47,244 nt of DNA from Cytophagaceae bacterium (GTDB lineage Bacteria; Bacteroidota; Bacteroidia; Cytophagales; Cytophagaceae), in the NCBI GenBank assembly GCA_025455005.1, contig JALONH010000024.1:1-47244 (forward strand), in the 5' to 3' direction. How positions within the stretch are numbered: the first letter of the stretch is position 1; every line of letters begins with the position of its first letter. Positions 26,190 through 35,991 of this stretch are shown one piece after another. The notes below the pieces were generated by a model, which worked only from the letters and a program-made list of their open reading frames with translations, was not told where the DNA came from and did no database searches. The position numbers and the translations under genes are program-made.

Positions 26190-27950
26190 ATGTCAACATT
26201 AGCCAACACATTGAGTAAAGCAGACGAACGTACCAGAAATACGATAGACCAATGGTTAACCGGGTCTTACGATAACGATACTAAACGTATCATAGAACAA
26301 TGGATACAAGAAGGGAAAGAAGATGAATTAATTGATAGTTTTTATAAGGATTTAGAATTTGGTACCGGTGGATTAAGAGGTGTAATGGGAGTAGGTTCCA
26401 ATCGTATGAACAAATACACGATAGGTATGGCCACTCAAGGATTAGCTAATTATTTAAAAAAGAATTTCCCTAATGATACTTTAAAAGTTGCCATAGCGCA
26501 CGACAGTAGAAATAATTCCCCTTATTTTGCTCAAGTAACGGCGGATGTATTTTCAGCAAACGGTATTAAAGTGTATTTCTTTGAAGCACTGCGGTCAACT
26601 CCTGAATTATCTTTTACTATACGTCATTTTGGATGTCACTCCGGAGTTGTATTAACAGCCTCTCATAACCCGAAAGAATACAACGGCTACAAAGCCTATT
26701 GGAATGATGGCGCTCAAGTTATAGCGCCGCACGATAAAAACATTATCCAAGAAGTACAAAAAATAACCTCCGTAGAAGATGTTAAATTCAGTGGTGATGC
26801 TCGATTGATTGAACGGATTGGTAAAGAAGTGGACGCGGTGTATATAAAAGAACTGGTTCAACTATCCGTATCACCTGAAGCGATACAACGTCAAAAAAAT
26901 CTAAAAATCGTTTTTACACCGATACATGGAACAGGTATCGTGTTGGTACCGGAAGTATTAAAGCAATTTGGATTTGAAAATGTTACGGTTGTAGAAGAAC
27001 AAGCTACACCGGATGGTAATTTCCCTACCGTTGTTTACCCTAATCCCGAAGAAAAAGAAGCTTTAAGCTTAGCCGTTAAAAAAGCTACAGAAATCGATGC
27101 GGATTTAGTGTTAGCAACCGATCCGGATGCCGATCGAGTTGGTATTGCCATTAAAAATCCTAAAGGAGAATTCCAATTGCTAAATGGAAATCAAACCGGT
27201 AGTTTGTTGGTTTGGTACATGTTACAAGCATGGAAAAATAAACAGTTATTAACCGGAAAAGAATTTACGGTAAAAACTATAGTTACTACCGGTTTGATAG
27301 AAAAAATATCAGCAGCTTATGGTGTAAAAATGTATAATACCTTAACCGGTTTCAAATATATAGCTGCACTGATAAAAGCCTTGGAAGGTAAAGAACAATT
27401 TATTGTTGGAGGAGAAGAGAGTTATGGATATCTGGTTGGGGACAAAGTAAGAGATAAAGATGCTATAGCATCTTGTGCCTTCATAGCTGAAATGGCTGCT
27501 TATGCAAAAGATCAAGGTAAAACGCTGTATGAAAATCTTATTGATATGTATGTACAATTTGGCTTTTATAAAGAACACCTTATTTCTCTAACTAAAAAAG
27601 GAAAAACCGGAGCCGAGGAAATACAGCAAATGATGGCAGACTTGAGACAGTCCCCTCCTACTCATTTAAGTGGTTCTCCGGTGGCATGGATGTACGATTA
27701 TGCGAATCAAAAAGCTACCAATATAAAAACAGGAAAAACAGAAGAAATTCACTTGCCAAAAGAAAACGTGTTACAATTTTTAACGGATGATGGCAGCTTG
27801 GTGTCAGCTCGACCCTCCGGTACAGAACCTAAAATCAAGTTTTATTTTAGTGTAAACGAACCCTTAGCATCAGCGGCAGAGTACGAGGCAGTACAAATCA
27901 AATTGGATACTAAGATTGAACAATTACAAACGGATTTAAAATTGAAATAA
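26190..27950 (+). CDS. Phospho-sugar mutase (phosphoglucomutase/phosphomannomutase)
   Basis: A 586-residue alpha-D-phosphohexomutase that moves phosphate between C1 and C6 of hexose phosphates. Landmarks in order: FGTGGLRGVMG, the phosphoserine loop TASHNPKEYNGYK with Ser158, the metal loop TDPDADRVG, the sugar loop GGEESYG, and the phosphate loop RPSGTEPK. Its length matches PgcA-type enzymes. It probably supplies glucose-1-phosphate or mannose-1-phosphate for glycogen or surface sugars. It stands alone and ends at a strong terminator. Confidence 0.92.
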   Translation: MSTLANTLSKADERTRNTIDQWLTGSYDNDTKRIIEQWIQEGKEDELIDSFYKDLEFGTGGLRGVMGVGSNRMNKYTIGMATQGLANYLKKNFPNDTLKVAIAHDSRNNSPYFAQVTADVFSANGIKVYFFEALRSTPELSFTIRHFGCHSGVVLTASHNPKEYNGYKAYWNDGAQVIAPHDKNIIQEVQKITSVEDVKFSGDARLIERIGKEVDAVYIKELVQLSVSPEAIQRQKNLKIVFTPIHGTGIVLVPEVLKQFGFENVTVVEEQATPDGNFPTVVYPNPEEKEALSLAVKKATEIDADLVLATDPDADRVGIAIKNPKGEFQLLNGNQTGSLLVWYMLQAWKNKQLLTGKEFTVKTIVTTGLIEKISAAYGVKMYNTLTGFKYIAALIKALEGKEQFIVGGEESYGYLVGDKVRDKDAIASCAFIAEMAAYAKDQGKTLYENLIDMYVQFGFYKEHLISLTKKGKTGAEEIQQMMADLRQSPPTHLSGSPVAWMYDYANQKATNIKTGKTEEIHLPKENVLQFLTDDGSLVSARPSGTEPKIKFYFSVNEPLASAAEYEAVQIKLDTKIEQLQTDLKLK

Positions 27951-27967
27951 TTCAACGAACATTCGAT

Positions 27968-27999
27968 AAAAAAGCCTCTTAAACAGAGGCTTTTTTTTT
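27968..27999 (+). terminator. Rho-independent terminator of the phosphohexomutase gene
   Basis: AAAAAAGCCTCT (27968-27979) pairs with AGAGGC plus nine T (27985-27999) around a five-base loop. It follows the stop codon by about 20 bases. Confidence 0.88.
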
Positions 28000-28201
28000 G
28001 GACAAGCAGATATATTTCCACAGTATGGATAGTTTTACACTAAATAGCTGACTAGCTGAAACTTAACATCTATACATATTATATACCCAATGAGTAAAAA
28101 GGAATCTATCCTTTCCCTTTTACAGTAAATTTTACGAAATTGCATGTCCGTATCGGCAAAGCACCGAGTTATTCCTTATACTACTGAATACCAAGACAAT
28201 C

Positions 28202-30103
28202 ATGGAGACGACTGAAAAAGTCATTTATTACGTTATCGATTTTGATAGCACCTTTACGCAAGTAGAAGCCTTAGATGAATTAGCGGCGATATCATTAGCA
28301 AATGATCCTAAGAAAAAAGAGATTATCCAACAAATCATAGATTTGACCAATAGTGGCATGGAGGGCAAAAGTTCTTTTGCGGATAATCTGCAAAAACGAT
28401 TGCAATTAGTGCGGGCCAATCGTTCACACTTAACAGCTTTAATCGACGTTTTACAAAACAAAGTATCGACTTCAGTTATTCGGAATAAATCCTTCTTTCA
28501 AGAGTTTAACGAACAAATCTACATCGTATCTGCCGGATTTAAAGAATTTATTGTTCCTGTAGTAAAAAACTATGGAATTAAAGAGGACCATGTATTAGCC
28601 AATACGTTTCTATATGATGCAGATGGGAATATTGTAGGTTGTGATACAGCGAACCCTTTAAGTCAAGACAAAGGTAAAATCAAGTTAATGCAACAACTGA
28701 AGCTTGATGGAGACGTGCATGTTATTGGAGATGGCTATACCGACTATGAAATAAGAGAAGCGGGATTAGCGGCCAAGTTTTATGCCTTTACTGAAAATGT
28801 ATCCAGAGCATCCGTAACAGCAAAAGCAGACACGATAGCGCCCAGCTTTGACGAAGTATTATTCCAAGAGAAATTACCAAGAGCCATCTCTTATCCCAAA
28901 AACAGAATAAAAGTTTTGTTATTGGAAAATGTTCACGCCGAAGCAAAGCGACTATTCAATTTAGAAGGTTATACCATAGAAGTCATTTCTTCTGCATTAG
29001 AAGAGGATGAATTAATTGAAAAAATAAAAGACGTATCTATTTTAGGTATCCGTTCTAAAACAAATGTAACATCTAAAGTTTTGGAACAGGCTAATAAATT
29101 GATAGCCATCGGTGCGTTCTGTATCGGAACGAATCAAATCGATTTAAAAGCAGCAGTAAAAAAAGGAGTAGCCGTTTTTAATGCTCCTTTCAGTAATACA
29201 AGAAGTGTAGTCGAGTTAGCGATAGGTGAAATTATTATGCTATACCGTCGCACTTTAGAAAAAAGCATGCAAATGCATGCCGGGAAATGGGATAAATCAG
29301 CTGCGAATTCATTCGAAATTAGAGGAAAAAAATTAGGACTAATTGGGTATGGGAACATCGGTACTCAATTGTCTGTAGTGGCAGAAGCATTAGGAATGGA
29401 AGTGTATTACTATGATATAGTCGAGCGTCTTTCTTTAGGTAATGCAAAAAAATGCAACAGTTTAAAAGAACTCTTATCTATAGCCGATGTCATTTCATTG
29501 CACATTGATGGAAGAGCATCCAATAAAAATTTGATAGGCAGAGCAGAGTTTGACATGATGAAACAAGGAGTAATCTTTTTAAACCTTGCACGTGGACCTG
29601 TTGTAGATTTAGAAGCATTAGTAGAAAATTTAAGATCAGGAAAAATCTTAGGTGCCGGTTTAGATGTATTCCCTTACGAACCGAAAAACAATGCAGAAGA
29701 GTTTATCAATGTTGTTCGTGGTTTACCTAATGTCATATTAACTCCACATATAGGAGGATCAACAGAAGAAGCTCAATTCAATATTGGAAATTTTGTTCCT
29801 AATCGTATAATCGATTATATCAACAACGGAACAACATTACACTCTGTTAATTTCCCGAATATTCAGTTGCCGGAATTGAATAATGCACATCGTTTCATGC
29901 ACCTTCATGAAAACCAACCGGGGGTATTGGCCCAACTTAATAATATCTTTGCTAAACACAACATTAACATATTAGGCCAATATTTAAAAACAAACGAGCA
30001 AGTAGGTTATGTCATCACAGACGTAGCAGCTGGTTATGATAAAGAAGTGTTAAAAGAAGTTAAAAACATACCTGGAACTATTCGTTTTAGACAATTATAT
30101 TAA
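28202..30103 (+). CDS. serA: Fusion of phosphoserine phosphatase (SerB-like) and 3-phosphoglycerate dehydrogenase (SerA) with ACT domain
   Basis: Residues 1-225 are a HAD-type phosphoserine phosphatase: DFDST with Asp13 and Asp15, the Ser of VSAGF, a Lys in QDKGKIK and GDGYTDYE, so the catalytic set looks complete. Residues about 240-545 are a D-3-phosphoglycerate dehydrogenase with the NAD-binding GYGNIG, NAPFSNTRSVVELA and LTPHIGGSTEEAQ. Residues 555-633 form an ACT domain (HENQPGVLAQLNNIFAKHNI), the usual serine feedback site. One chain thus carries the first and third steps of serine synthesis, and serC follows 55 bases later. A terminator-like hairpin lies between them. Confidence 0.9.
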   Translation: METTEKVIYYVIDFDSTFTQVEALDELAAISLANDPKKKEIIQQIIDLTNSGMEGKSSFADNLQKRLQLVRANRSHLTALIDVLQNKVSTSVIRNKSFFQEFNEQIYIVSAGFKEFIVPVVKNYGIKEDHVLANTFLYDADGNIVGCDTANPLSQDKGKIKLMQQLKLDGDVHVIGDGYTDYEIREAGLAAKFYAFTENVSRASVTAKADTIAPSFDEVLFQEKLPRAISYPKNRIKVLLLENVHAEAKRLFNLEGYTIEVISSALEEDELIEKIKDVSILGIRSKTNVTSKVLEQANKLIAIGAFCIGTNQIDLKAAVKKGVAVFNAPFSNTRSVVELAIGEIIMLYRRTLEKSMQMHAGKWDKSAANSFEIRGKKLGLIGYGNIGTQLSVVAEALGMEVYYYDIVERLSLGNAKKCNSLKELLSIADVISLHIDGRASNKNLIGRAEFDMMKQGVIFLNLARGPVVDLEALVENLRSGKILGAGLDVFPYEPKNNAEEFINVVRGLPNVILTPHIGGSTEEAQFNIGNFVPNRIIDYINNGTTLHSVNFPNIQLPELNNAHRFMHLHENQPGVLAQLNNIFAKHNINILGQYLKTNEQVGYVITDVAAGYDKEVLKEVKNIPGTIRFRQLY

Positions 30104-30117
30104 TTTATTCATTCGAT

Positions 30118-30146
30118 AAAAGAGTCTGTAGAAGACTCTTTTTTAT
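30118..30146 (+). terminator. Terminator-like hairpin between serBA and serC
   Basis: AAAGAGTCT (30119-30127) pairs with AGACTCTTT (30133-30141) around GTAGA, followed by T residues. It would end or attenuate the serBA transcript before serC, whose start is only about 13 bases away. The 11-mer ATTCGATAAAA just before it also precedes the terminator at 27968. Confidence 0.7.
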
Positions 30147-30158
30147 TATATCATACAC

Positions 30159-31250
30159 GTGGCAAATTCAAAAGTATATTTTACACCGGGACCATCCGAA
30201 CTTTATCCTACGGTTAAACATCATCTTACAACCGCCTTGGATGAAAAAATTGGTACTATATCACATAGAAGTAAAACCTTCATTGATATATTTAAATCAA
30301 CAACAGATCATTTAAGAAGTTTACTACAGTTGCCGGATGATTTTCAAATATTATACTTGTCTTCCGCAACAGAAATATGGGAAAGAATTATTCAAAATGC
30401 AGTTATAGAAAAATCCTTTCACTTGGTAAATGGATCCTTTTCCAAACGTTTTTACGAATTTTCCGGAGAGCTGGGGAAACAAGCATATAAGGTCGAGGCA
30501 GGACTTGGAGAAGGTTTTTATCCGGCAAATATAACAGTACCTTCAGATGCTGAAATTATTTGTTTAACACATAATGAAACCTCAACCGGTGTATCTATGC
30601 CCGAAGAGGATATTCATATGTTTCGAGAAAAAAACAAAAATGCCTTAATTTATATTGATGGCGTTTCCTCATTGCCTTATCCCGTACTCGATTATTCTAA
30701 GATAGACTCTTTATTTTTTTCTGTTCAAAAATGTTTTGGTTTACCCGCCGGATTAGGAGTTTGGATAGTCAATAGTAAAGTAATCGACCGGGCAGAAGCT
30801 TTGCTAAAAAAGGGGATAAGTATTGGAACCTATCATACACTCCCCTCTTTATTAAGCAAAGCAATTAGTCATCAAACACCTGAAACTCCCAATGTTCTCA
30901 ATATATATTTATTGGGTAAAGTAATAGAAGATATGCTTCATAAAGGTGGAGCATCCGCTTTAAGAAAAGAAACAGAGGCAAAAGCTCAAATGGTGTACCA
31001 ATATGTAGAACGCAGTTCGGTTTTTAGTAATGGAGTAGCCGACGCTCGGTTACGATCTCAAACTACGATTGTCCTAAATACTACCATAGCACCGGGAGAA
31101 GTGAACAACGTATTAGAGCCATTCAATATGGCAATTGGAGCCGGTTATGGAAGTAAAAAAGAAAGTCAAATTCGTATTGCCAATTTTCCGGCACATAGTC
31201 CGGAACAAATGGAAGCGCTGGTGAAAATATTAGAAACTAAATTAGGATAA
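30159..31250 (+). CDS. serC: Class V aminotransferase, probable phosphoserine aminotransferase
   Basis: A PLP enzyme of 363 residues. FTPGPSELYP at the start, the substrate region ISHRSK, DGVSSLPYP, and FFSVQKCFGLPAGLG with the PLP Lys191 are as expected for the SerC/SPT branch. Placed directly after the SerB-SerA fusion, it should convert phosphohydroxypyruvate to phosphoserine. It starts with GTG at 30159, the first possible start after the hairpin. A related alanine-glyoxylate aminotransferase is the main alternative. The MaoC gene begins 2 bases after its stop, so the downstream genes are probably cotranscribed. Confidence 0.82.
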   Translation: MANSKVYFTPGPSELYPTVKHHLTTALDEKIGTISHRSKTFIDIFKSTTDHLRSLLQLPDDFQILYLSSATEIWERIIQNAVIEKSFHLVNGSFSKRFYEFSGELGKQAYKVEAGLGEGFYPANITVPSDAEIICLTHNETSTGVSMPEEDIHMFREKNKNALIYIDGVSSLPYPVLDYSKIDSLFFSVQKCFGLPAGLGVWIVNSKVIDRAEALLKKGISIGTYHTLPSLLSKAISHQTPETPNVLNIYLLGKVIEDMLHKGGASALRKETEAKAQMVYQYVERSSVFSNGVADARLRSQTTIVLNTTIAPGEVNNVLEPFNMAIGAGYGSKKESQIRIANFPAHSPEQMEALVKILETKLG

Positions 31251-31252
31251 AC

Positions 31253-31660
31253 ATGTTATACTCTATAGGGGATACTTTTGAGCATGAGTTCACGTACACA
31301 CAAGAACAAGTAAATGCCTTTGCAGAGCTTTCCGGGGACAAAAATCCTATACACATTGATCCTGCATATGCTGCTAATACTCCATTCAAAAAACCTATTG
31401 TACATGGCATTTTTAGTATGGCAGTCATCTCAAAAGTAATGGGAATGGAATTTCCGGGAGAAGGTACCGTTTATTTAAAACAAGTTGTAGAATTCAAACG
31501 GCCGATATACATGGATACGAAATATAAAGTTCAAACTACTTTTAAAGAAGTCAATAGAGATAAACACACCGCTATCGTCACCACAAATATTGTAGATGCT
31601 ACGACCAATAAAATCCATTTACAAGGTGAAGCTACAATTTTTCATCCAACTAAAATATGA
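31253..31660 (+). CDS. MaoC-like (R)-specific enoyl hydratase
   Basis: A 135-residue single hot-dog protein with the MaoC/PhaJ signature AELSGDKNPIHIDPAYA, where Asp and His of the hydratase motif act on enoyl-CoA, and IVHGIFSMAVISKVMG. Likely substrates are 2-enoyl-CoA esters; the pathway is not shown by its neighbours. It lies between serC (2-base gap) and the bestrophin gene (4-base ATGA overlap), so it is part of the serine operon transcript. Confidence 0.85.
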   Translation: MLYSIGDTFEHEFTYTQEQVNAFAELSGDKNPIHIDPAYAANTPFKKPIVHGIFSMAVISKVMGMEFPGEGTVYLKQVVEFKRPIYMDTKYKVQTTFKEVNRDKHTAIVTTNIVDATTNKIHLQGEATIFHPTKI

Positions 31661-32526
31661 ACGAGCGTATCGCTTATATTAAATTATGGTTTGAGTTTAA
31701 AAAAAACTTATTAAATCGCTTAGGTATCGGATTTATAATGATATCCATTGTTTCTTCCGTTCTAATTATTTTACACCAAACCAGCAACCTTTACCACGAC
31801 TTTAATATTAAAATAAGCGCAGCTCTACCCGGCTATATGGGTGCGGCATTAGGCCTGTTATTAGTATTTCGAAATAACACGGCATACGACAAATGGTGGG
31901 AGGCTCGAAAAGAAATAGGTGCGCTAGTCAATACCAGTCGTAATGTAGCCTTAACCTTAAATGCGTTACTTCCGGCTGACAGTCCGGTACGTAAAGACTT
32001 TGGACAATTGATTATCGCTTTTGTGTACAGTTTAAAAGCGCATCTTAGAGACACAAAAGATGATGTTTGTCTTTCTGAATTACCCGAAGCCTACCGAAAT
32101 TCCATTCAAAAAGCTACTCACAGGCCGAATATAATATGCAACATCATGATGCATAAGATTGAGCTTTTACAAGAGCAACAAATCATTTCAGATATACAAC
32201 AAGCATTGTTAATAGAAAAAATTCAATTGCTCATTGATATTTTAGGAAAATGTGAACGTATAAAAAACACACCTATTCCGATGGCTTATATGATTTTATT
32301 AAAATTTTTTATTAATATATACGTAGTTATTTTACCTTTTACGTTGGTGGATGATATTGGGTGGTTTGCTATACCGGTTATCGGTTTATTATACTATTTA
32401 CTTATGAGTATTGTCATTACAGCAGAAGAAATAGAAGAACCTTTTGGCAACGATTTAAACGACTTAGCTATGGACAAAATTTCCAATACCATAAAACAAA
32501 ATGTCCTGGAAATCGTGCATACTTAA
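31657..32526 (+). CDS. Bestrophin-like membrane channel
   Basis: A 289-residue protein of the bacterial bestrophin (UPF0187) family, which forms pentameric ion channels. The signature FRNNTAYDKWWEARKEIGALVN is followed by a soluble helical middle part, and the second membrane pair is in FFINIYVVILPFTLVDDIG and LLYYLLMSIVI, then EIEEPFGNDLNDLAMD, typical of the family end. Prokaryotic homologues conduct cations or anions; selectivity cannot be read here. It overlaps the MaoC gene by 4 bases and is followed after 20 bases by the kinase gene. Confidence 0.88.
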   Translation: MNERIAYIKLWFEFKKNLLNRLGIGFIMISIVSSVLIILHQTSNLYHDFNIKISAALPGYMGAALGLLLVFRNNTAYDKWWEARKEIGALVNTSRNVALTLNALLPADSPVRKDFGQLIIAFVYSLKAHLRDTKDDVCLSELPEAYRNSIQKATHRPNIICNIMMHKIELLQEQQIISDIQQALLIEKIQLLIDILGKCERIKNTPIPMAYMILLKFFINIYVVILPFTLVDDIGWFAIPVIGLLYYLLMSIVITAEEIEEPFGNDLNDLAMDKISNTIKQNVLEIVHT

Positions 32527-32546
32527 CCAACTATTTTATTCATATT

Positions 32547-34547
32547 ATGGGGAATTTTTTATATCGTTTTTATTTCATACTATTTCTACTTCCGTTTACT
32601 GTTATAGCTCATTCGGATACAGAACCCTTATATTACTTGTTCACGAATAAAGTAATTTCAAGTGACACCGCAGTAGTGGAATATCATTCAGGAAAATTCA
32701 AATCTTATAGCACGAGCTTAAAAAACTTCAAGTATAATTCATCGAGCGCTTACTGGTTATATATTCCTAAATCCAATACATCTATCGGAAGCCGCTATCT
32801 TTTCCATCAAAATCCAGGATTTGATTCCATTACGGTTTATAGAATTGTAAATGGTAAAACCATAAAAGTGGAGGATTTTGGACTACGCGTAGCGTATAAA
32901 GGAGTAAATAACCCTAACAACTATATTGTCGAACTAGAATCAGGAATAGACTATATCCTTCGCTACAAAAACAGTGCACCCATTGCTGTTATAGTTCAAC
33001 TAGTCTCACATCCTAAATTAATCTACTTGCTTTCAACAGAGAAGATAAAAATCGGTCTGTATTGGGTTTTTTTAGCGATTATGGGAATAATGGTTTTATT
33101 GTTTTATAGTCAAGTAAAAGAAACTATTTACCTTTCTTACTTTGGATTTTTAGTAGGGCTGTTCTTAATTAGTTTCAATATTAGAGGGTATTTATTCACC
33201 ACTTTCTTCCCTAATCATCCGGAGTGGAATCAATTTAATTACGGCATTATTGCATTAAGTGCAAGCTTAACGGTTTGGTTTGTATACTATTTTTTGGAAG
33301 TAAAAAAATTTCATGAACCAATATCTCGACTGTACTTCTTTTTATTCATAACTTTCATCTCGATATTCTTCATTAACTTTTTTATAACATCCGCTCAAAC
33401 GCTTTTCTTAATGCAGATTGTTGGATTATTACAAGTAATAATTTTTTTACTTTCAGCTTTCGTTGTTTATCAAAAAGGGAATAAAAATGCAATTTATTTT
33501 ATAGTTGGTTGGATAACTTATCTTTGTGCTGCTGTATATTTTAGTTTATCTACTTTAAACTTAGCCCCTACTTTCACTTGGTCTGCCTACAGCTTGGAAT
33601 ATGCCTCTAGTATAGAAATTTTATTTTTCTCGTATGTTATTGCCGCTCGATTTAAAAACTATAAACAAGCGGAGGCTCAAAAACAACAAGAGTTAATTGA
33701 TTTGCTTAAAGACAGAGAATATATTTTATCCCAACAAAAAGAAGCTTTAGAAAAAGAAGTCAAAAAACGAACAGAAGAAATTCAATCACAAAACATTCAA
33801 CTGAAACATTTAAATAATGATTTAAATCTAATTGTTGAAGAACGAACTTTAGAATTAAAAAAATCATTAGTCGATAAAGAAAACACCAATAATCAGTTAC
33901 AACAATTCACATATATCACTTCTCACAATCTAAGAGGTCCTATCGCGAGTTTAAAAGGATTATTAGGTTTATATCAACACAGCACGTCGCCAACTGAGAA
34001 AAGTCAATTAATAGATAGAGCGAATATGGTGGTAGATACTATGAATCAAGTCCTAGTTGATTTAAACACGGTATTGACTCAAAAAGAGGTAGCGCAGTAT
34101 CAAAAAGAAATTATAGACATAGAAAGTCTTCTGAAAGAGATAAAAATACTTTTGCCCTTACAAGACGCCCATATAGTAATACTTAAAAATAACAAGACCC
34201 CACTGAAAGGTATTCGACCATTTTTTATAAGTATCTTCTATAATTTAATCAGCAATGCATTAAAGTATAGTAAGGAAGATCAAAAAATCGAGATACATAT
34301 ACACCTTCTGGAATCCGAGTTCGAATCCATTATCCAATTTAAAGACAATGGAATTGGAATAGATTTAACAAAATACCAAGATAAAATTTTCGGATTTTAT
34401 AAACGCTTCAACTATGATAAAGAAGGTAAAGGAATTGGCCTCTTTATGACTAAAACACAAGTAGAATTAATGGGAGGAAGCATAACAGTTGACTCCGTAC
34501 CGGATGAGGGTACAACCTTTACGTTACGTTTCCCCAAATCCATTTAA
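32547..34547 (+). CDS. Sensor histidine kinase with 7TMR-DISM input region
   Basis: The ATG at 32547 gives a signal peptide (RFYFILFLLPFTVIAHS), a periplasmic domain of about 150 residues, seven hydrophobic segments (about residues 165-370), a coiled coil (EREYILSQ... and KKRTEEIQ), then HisKA with the phospho-acceptor His460 in TSHNLRGPI, and an ATPase domain with NLISNALKYS, DNGIGI and GKGIGL. This is the 7TMR-DISM class, which senses unknown extracellular ligands. There is no receiver and no regulator gene beside it, so it is an orphan kinase. Longer frames run into the bestrophin gene and are not credible. Its stop overlaps the aminotransferase stop by 4 bases. Confidence 0.88.
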   Translation: MGNFLYRFYFILFLLPFTVIAHSDTEPLYYLFTNKVISSDTAVVEYHSGKFKSYSTSLKNFKYNSSSAYWLYIPKSNTSIGSRYLFHQNPGFDSITVYRIVNGKTIKVEDFGLRVAYKGVNNPNNYIVELESGIDYILRYKNSAPIAVIVQLVSHPKLIYLLSTEKIKIGLYWVFLAIMGIMVLLFYSQVKETIYLSYFGFLVGLFLISFNIRGYLFTTFFPNHPEWNQFNYGIIALSASLTVWFVYYFLEVKKFHEPISRLYFFLFITFISIFFINFFITSAQTLFLMQIVGLLQVIIFLLSAFVVYQKGNKNAIYFIVGWITYLCAAVYFSLSTLNLAPTFTWSAYSLEYASSIEILFFSYVIAARFKNYKQAEAQKQQELIDLLKDREYILSQQKEALEKEVKKRTEEIQSQNIQLKHLNNDLNLIVEERTLELKKSLVDKENTNNQLQQFTYITSHNLRGPIASLKGLLGLYQHSTSPTEKSQLIDRANMVVDTMNQVLVDLNTVLTQKEVAQYQKEIIDIESLLKEIKILLPLQDAHIVILKNNKTPLKGIRPFFISIFYNLISNALKYSKEDQKIEIHIHLLESEFESIIQFKDNGIGIDLTKYQDKIFGFYKRFNYDKEGKGIGLFMTKTQVELMGGSITVDSVPDEGTTFTLRFPKSI

Positions 34548-35848
34548 CTGGCTAGATACGCTACAATAGCATCTTTAATATCAGTGAACGTTTGACGAAG
34601 TAATGTTTCATCCTCTTCTAACAAGGTCACTCTAAAACCTTTAAGATCCGAACAAAAAGAAGAGATAGGAACTACACAAATACCCTTTGCTGCCAACATA
34701 TAATATACAAAGCGCTTATCTAAATCAATACCCGGTTCCGACACCCATTTTTCAACAAGGGCTCTATTGCCTTCATGTGCTATAGGTAAAGTTTGTTTAT
34801 CATGTAGGACATCCTCTTTAAATACAATGGTATTATAAAATGCCCCATACGTAGGATTAAATTTTAGTTGAGGAACTTGTCCTAAAATTTCAGCTATAAT
34901 TTGACTACGTTTTCCTATCGTTTCATTTAATGATTTTCTATAGGGAATATACCTAGGGTCGGACATAATTTTAGGTATGGCCAATTGAGGTAAGGTGGTA
35001 GAACATACTTCAATCATTTTGGCATTATCTAATGCAGAACAAAATTTATCAAAGTCGGCATCTTTTCCTCTGTTATAATATTCCATCCAACCACATCGAG
35101 AACCCGGCCATGGAAATTCTTTGGAAATTCCTTTCATAGCGATACCCGGGACATCCCCAATAACCTCAGCTAATGAATACGCAATAGCTCCGTTGTACGT
35201 AATATTCAAATAAATTTCATCGCTTAGAATGAACAAGTCAAATTCTTTTGCGATAGCTACGATTTTCTGTAATATTTCTAAAGGATAGACCATTCCGGTG
35301 GGATTGTCCGGATTTATTATCAGTATACCAATTATGTTCGGATTGTATTTTACTTTGTTATACAAATCTTCTAAATCGGGATACCAATGATTATCTGGGT
35401 CCAACTTATAGGTTAGTGGTTCTTGATGAGCATGCGCTGCCTCAGCGGAGGAATGCGTAGAATATGCCGGTGACGGTCCTATAACTCTTAAATTAGAATT
35501 TATAAACTGGTACGCTTTGGCTATAGCATCTCCAAGACCATTAAAAAACAATATGTCATCTGCTTTAATTTGCGCTCCACCTTTTTGATTGTTCAAGTCA
35601 GCCAAAAATCGTCGGGTTTCAATCACCCCTTTGGAAGGACAATAACTATAGGATGCATTTTCTTTTGCTAAATCAGAAATGATGGTACGCATCCATTCCG
35701 GCACTATATTATGCTTACGTATAGGATCACCTATATTTTCCCAAATGATGGTTTGTCCATTGCGTTGTATTAAATCCGCTTTCTTTACGATTTCACGTAT
35801 TTCGTAACTTAACTCCTTCGCTCCTTCACTTAATATTTTATGACGCAT
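34544..35848 (-). CDS. PLP-dependent class I/II aminotransferase
   Basis: A fold-type I aminotransferase of 434 residues. Marks are NIGDP near the start, YSYCPSKGVIETR, the substrate motif NPDNPTG, and the PLP Lys in GISKEFPWPGSRCGW near residue 242. The length and the long insert before the C-terminus fit an alanine or aspartate type aminotransferase, but the amino-acid specificity is not clear. It is monocistronic and convergent with the kinase gene (4-base TTAA overlap). Its upstream gap also holds the riboswitch promoter on the other strand. Confidence 0.85.
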   Translation of the reverse strand: MRHKILSEGAKELSYEIREIVKKADLIQRNGQTIIWENIGDPIRKHNIVPEWMRTIISDLAKENASYSYCPSKGVIETRRFLADLNNQKGGAQIKADDILFFNGLGDAIAKAYQFINSNLRVIGPSPAYSTHSSAEAAHAHQEPLTYKLDPDNHWYPDLEDLYNKVKYNPNIIGILIINPDNPTGMVYPLEILQKIVAIAKEFDLFILSDEIYLNITYNGAIAYSLAEVIGDVPGIAMKGISKEFPWPGSRCGWMEYYNRGKDADFDKFCSALDNAKMIEVCSTTLPQLAIPKIMSDPRYIPYRKSLNETIGKRSQIIAEILGQVPQLKFNPTYGAFYNTIVFKEDVLHDKQTLPIAHEGNRALVEKWVSEPGIDLDKRFVYYMLAAKGICVVPISSFCSDLKGFRVTLLEEDETLLRQTFTDIKDAIVAYLAS

Positions 35849-35991
35849 ATAAATTAAAATAATTTGCGAATATACTAAACAAGTTTGGGATTGCCGAACC
35901 CATTCATCGGTGTTTACTTTTCTATCCTATATAGTGAAAACGAAATATTATTCTGCAAAAAATTAATCAATATATTTTTTCGATATTTTAT

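Noticed and set aside
32361-32546. A longer start for the histidine kinase
   Set aside because: It would lie inside the bestrophin gene in another frame and would bury the signal peptide.
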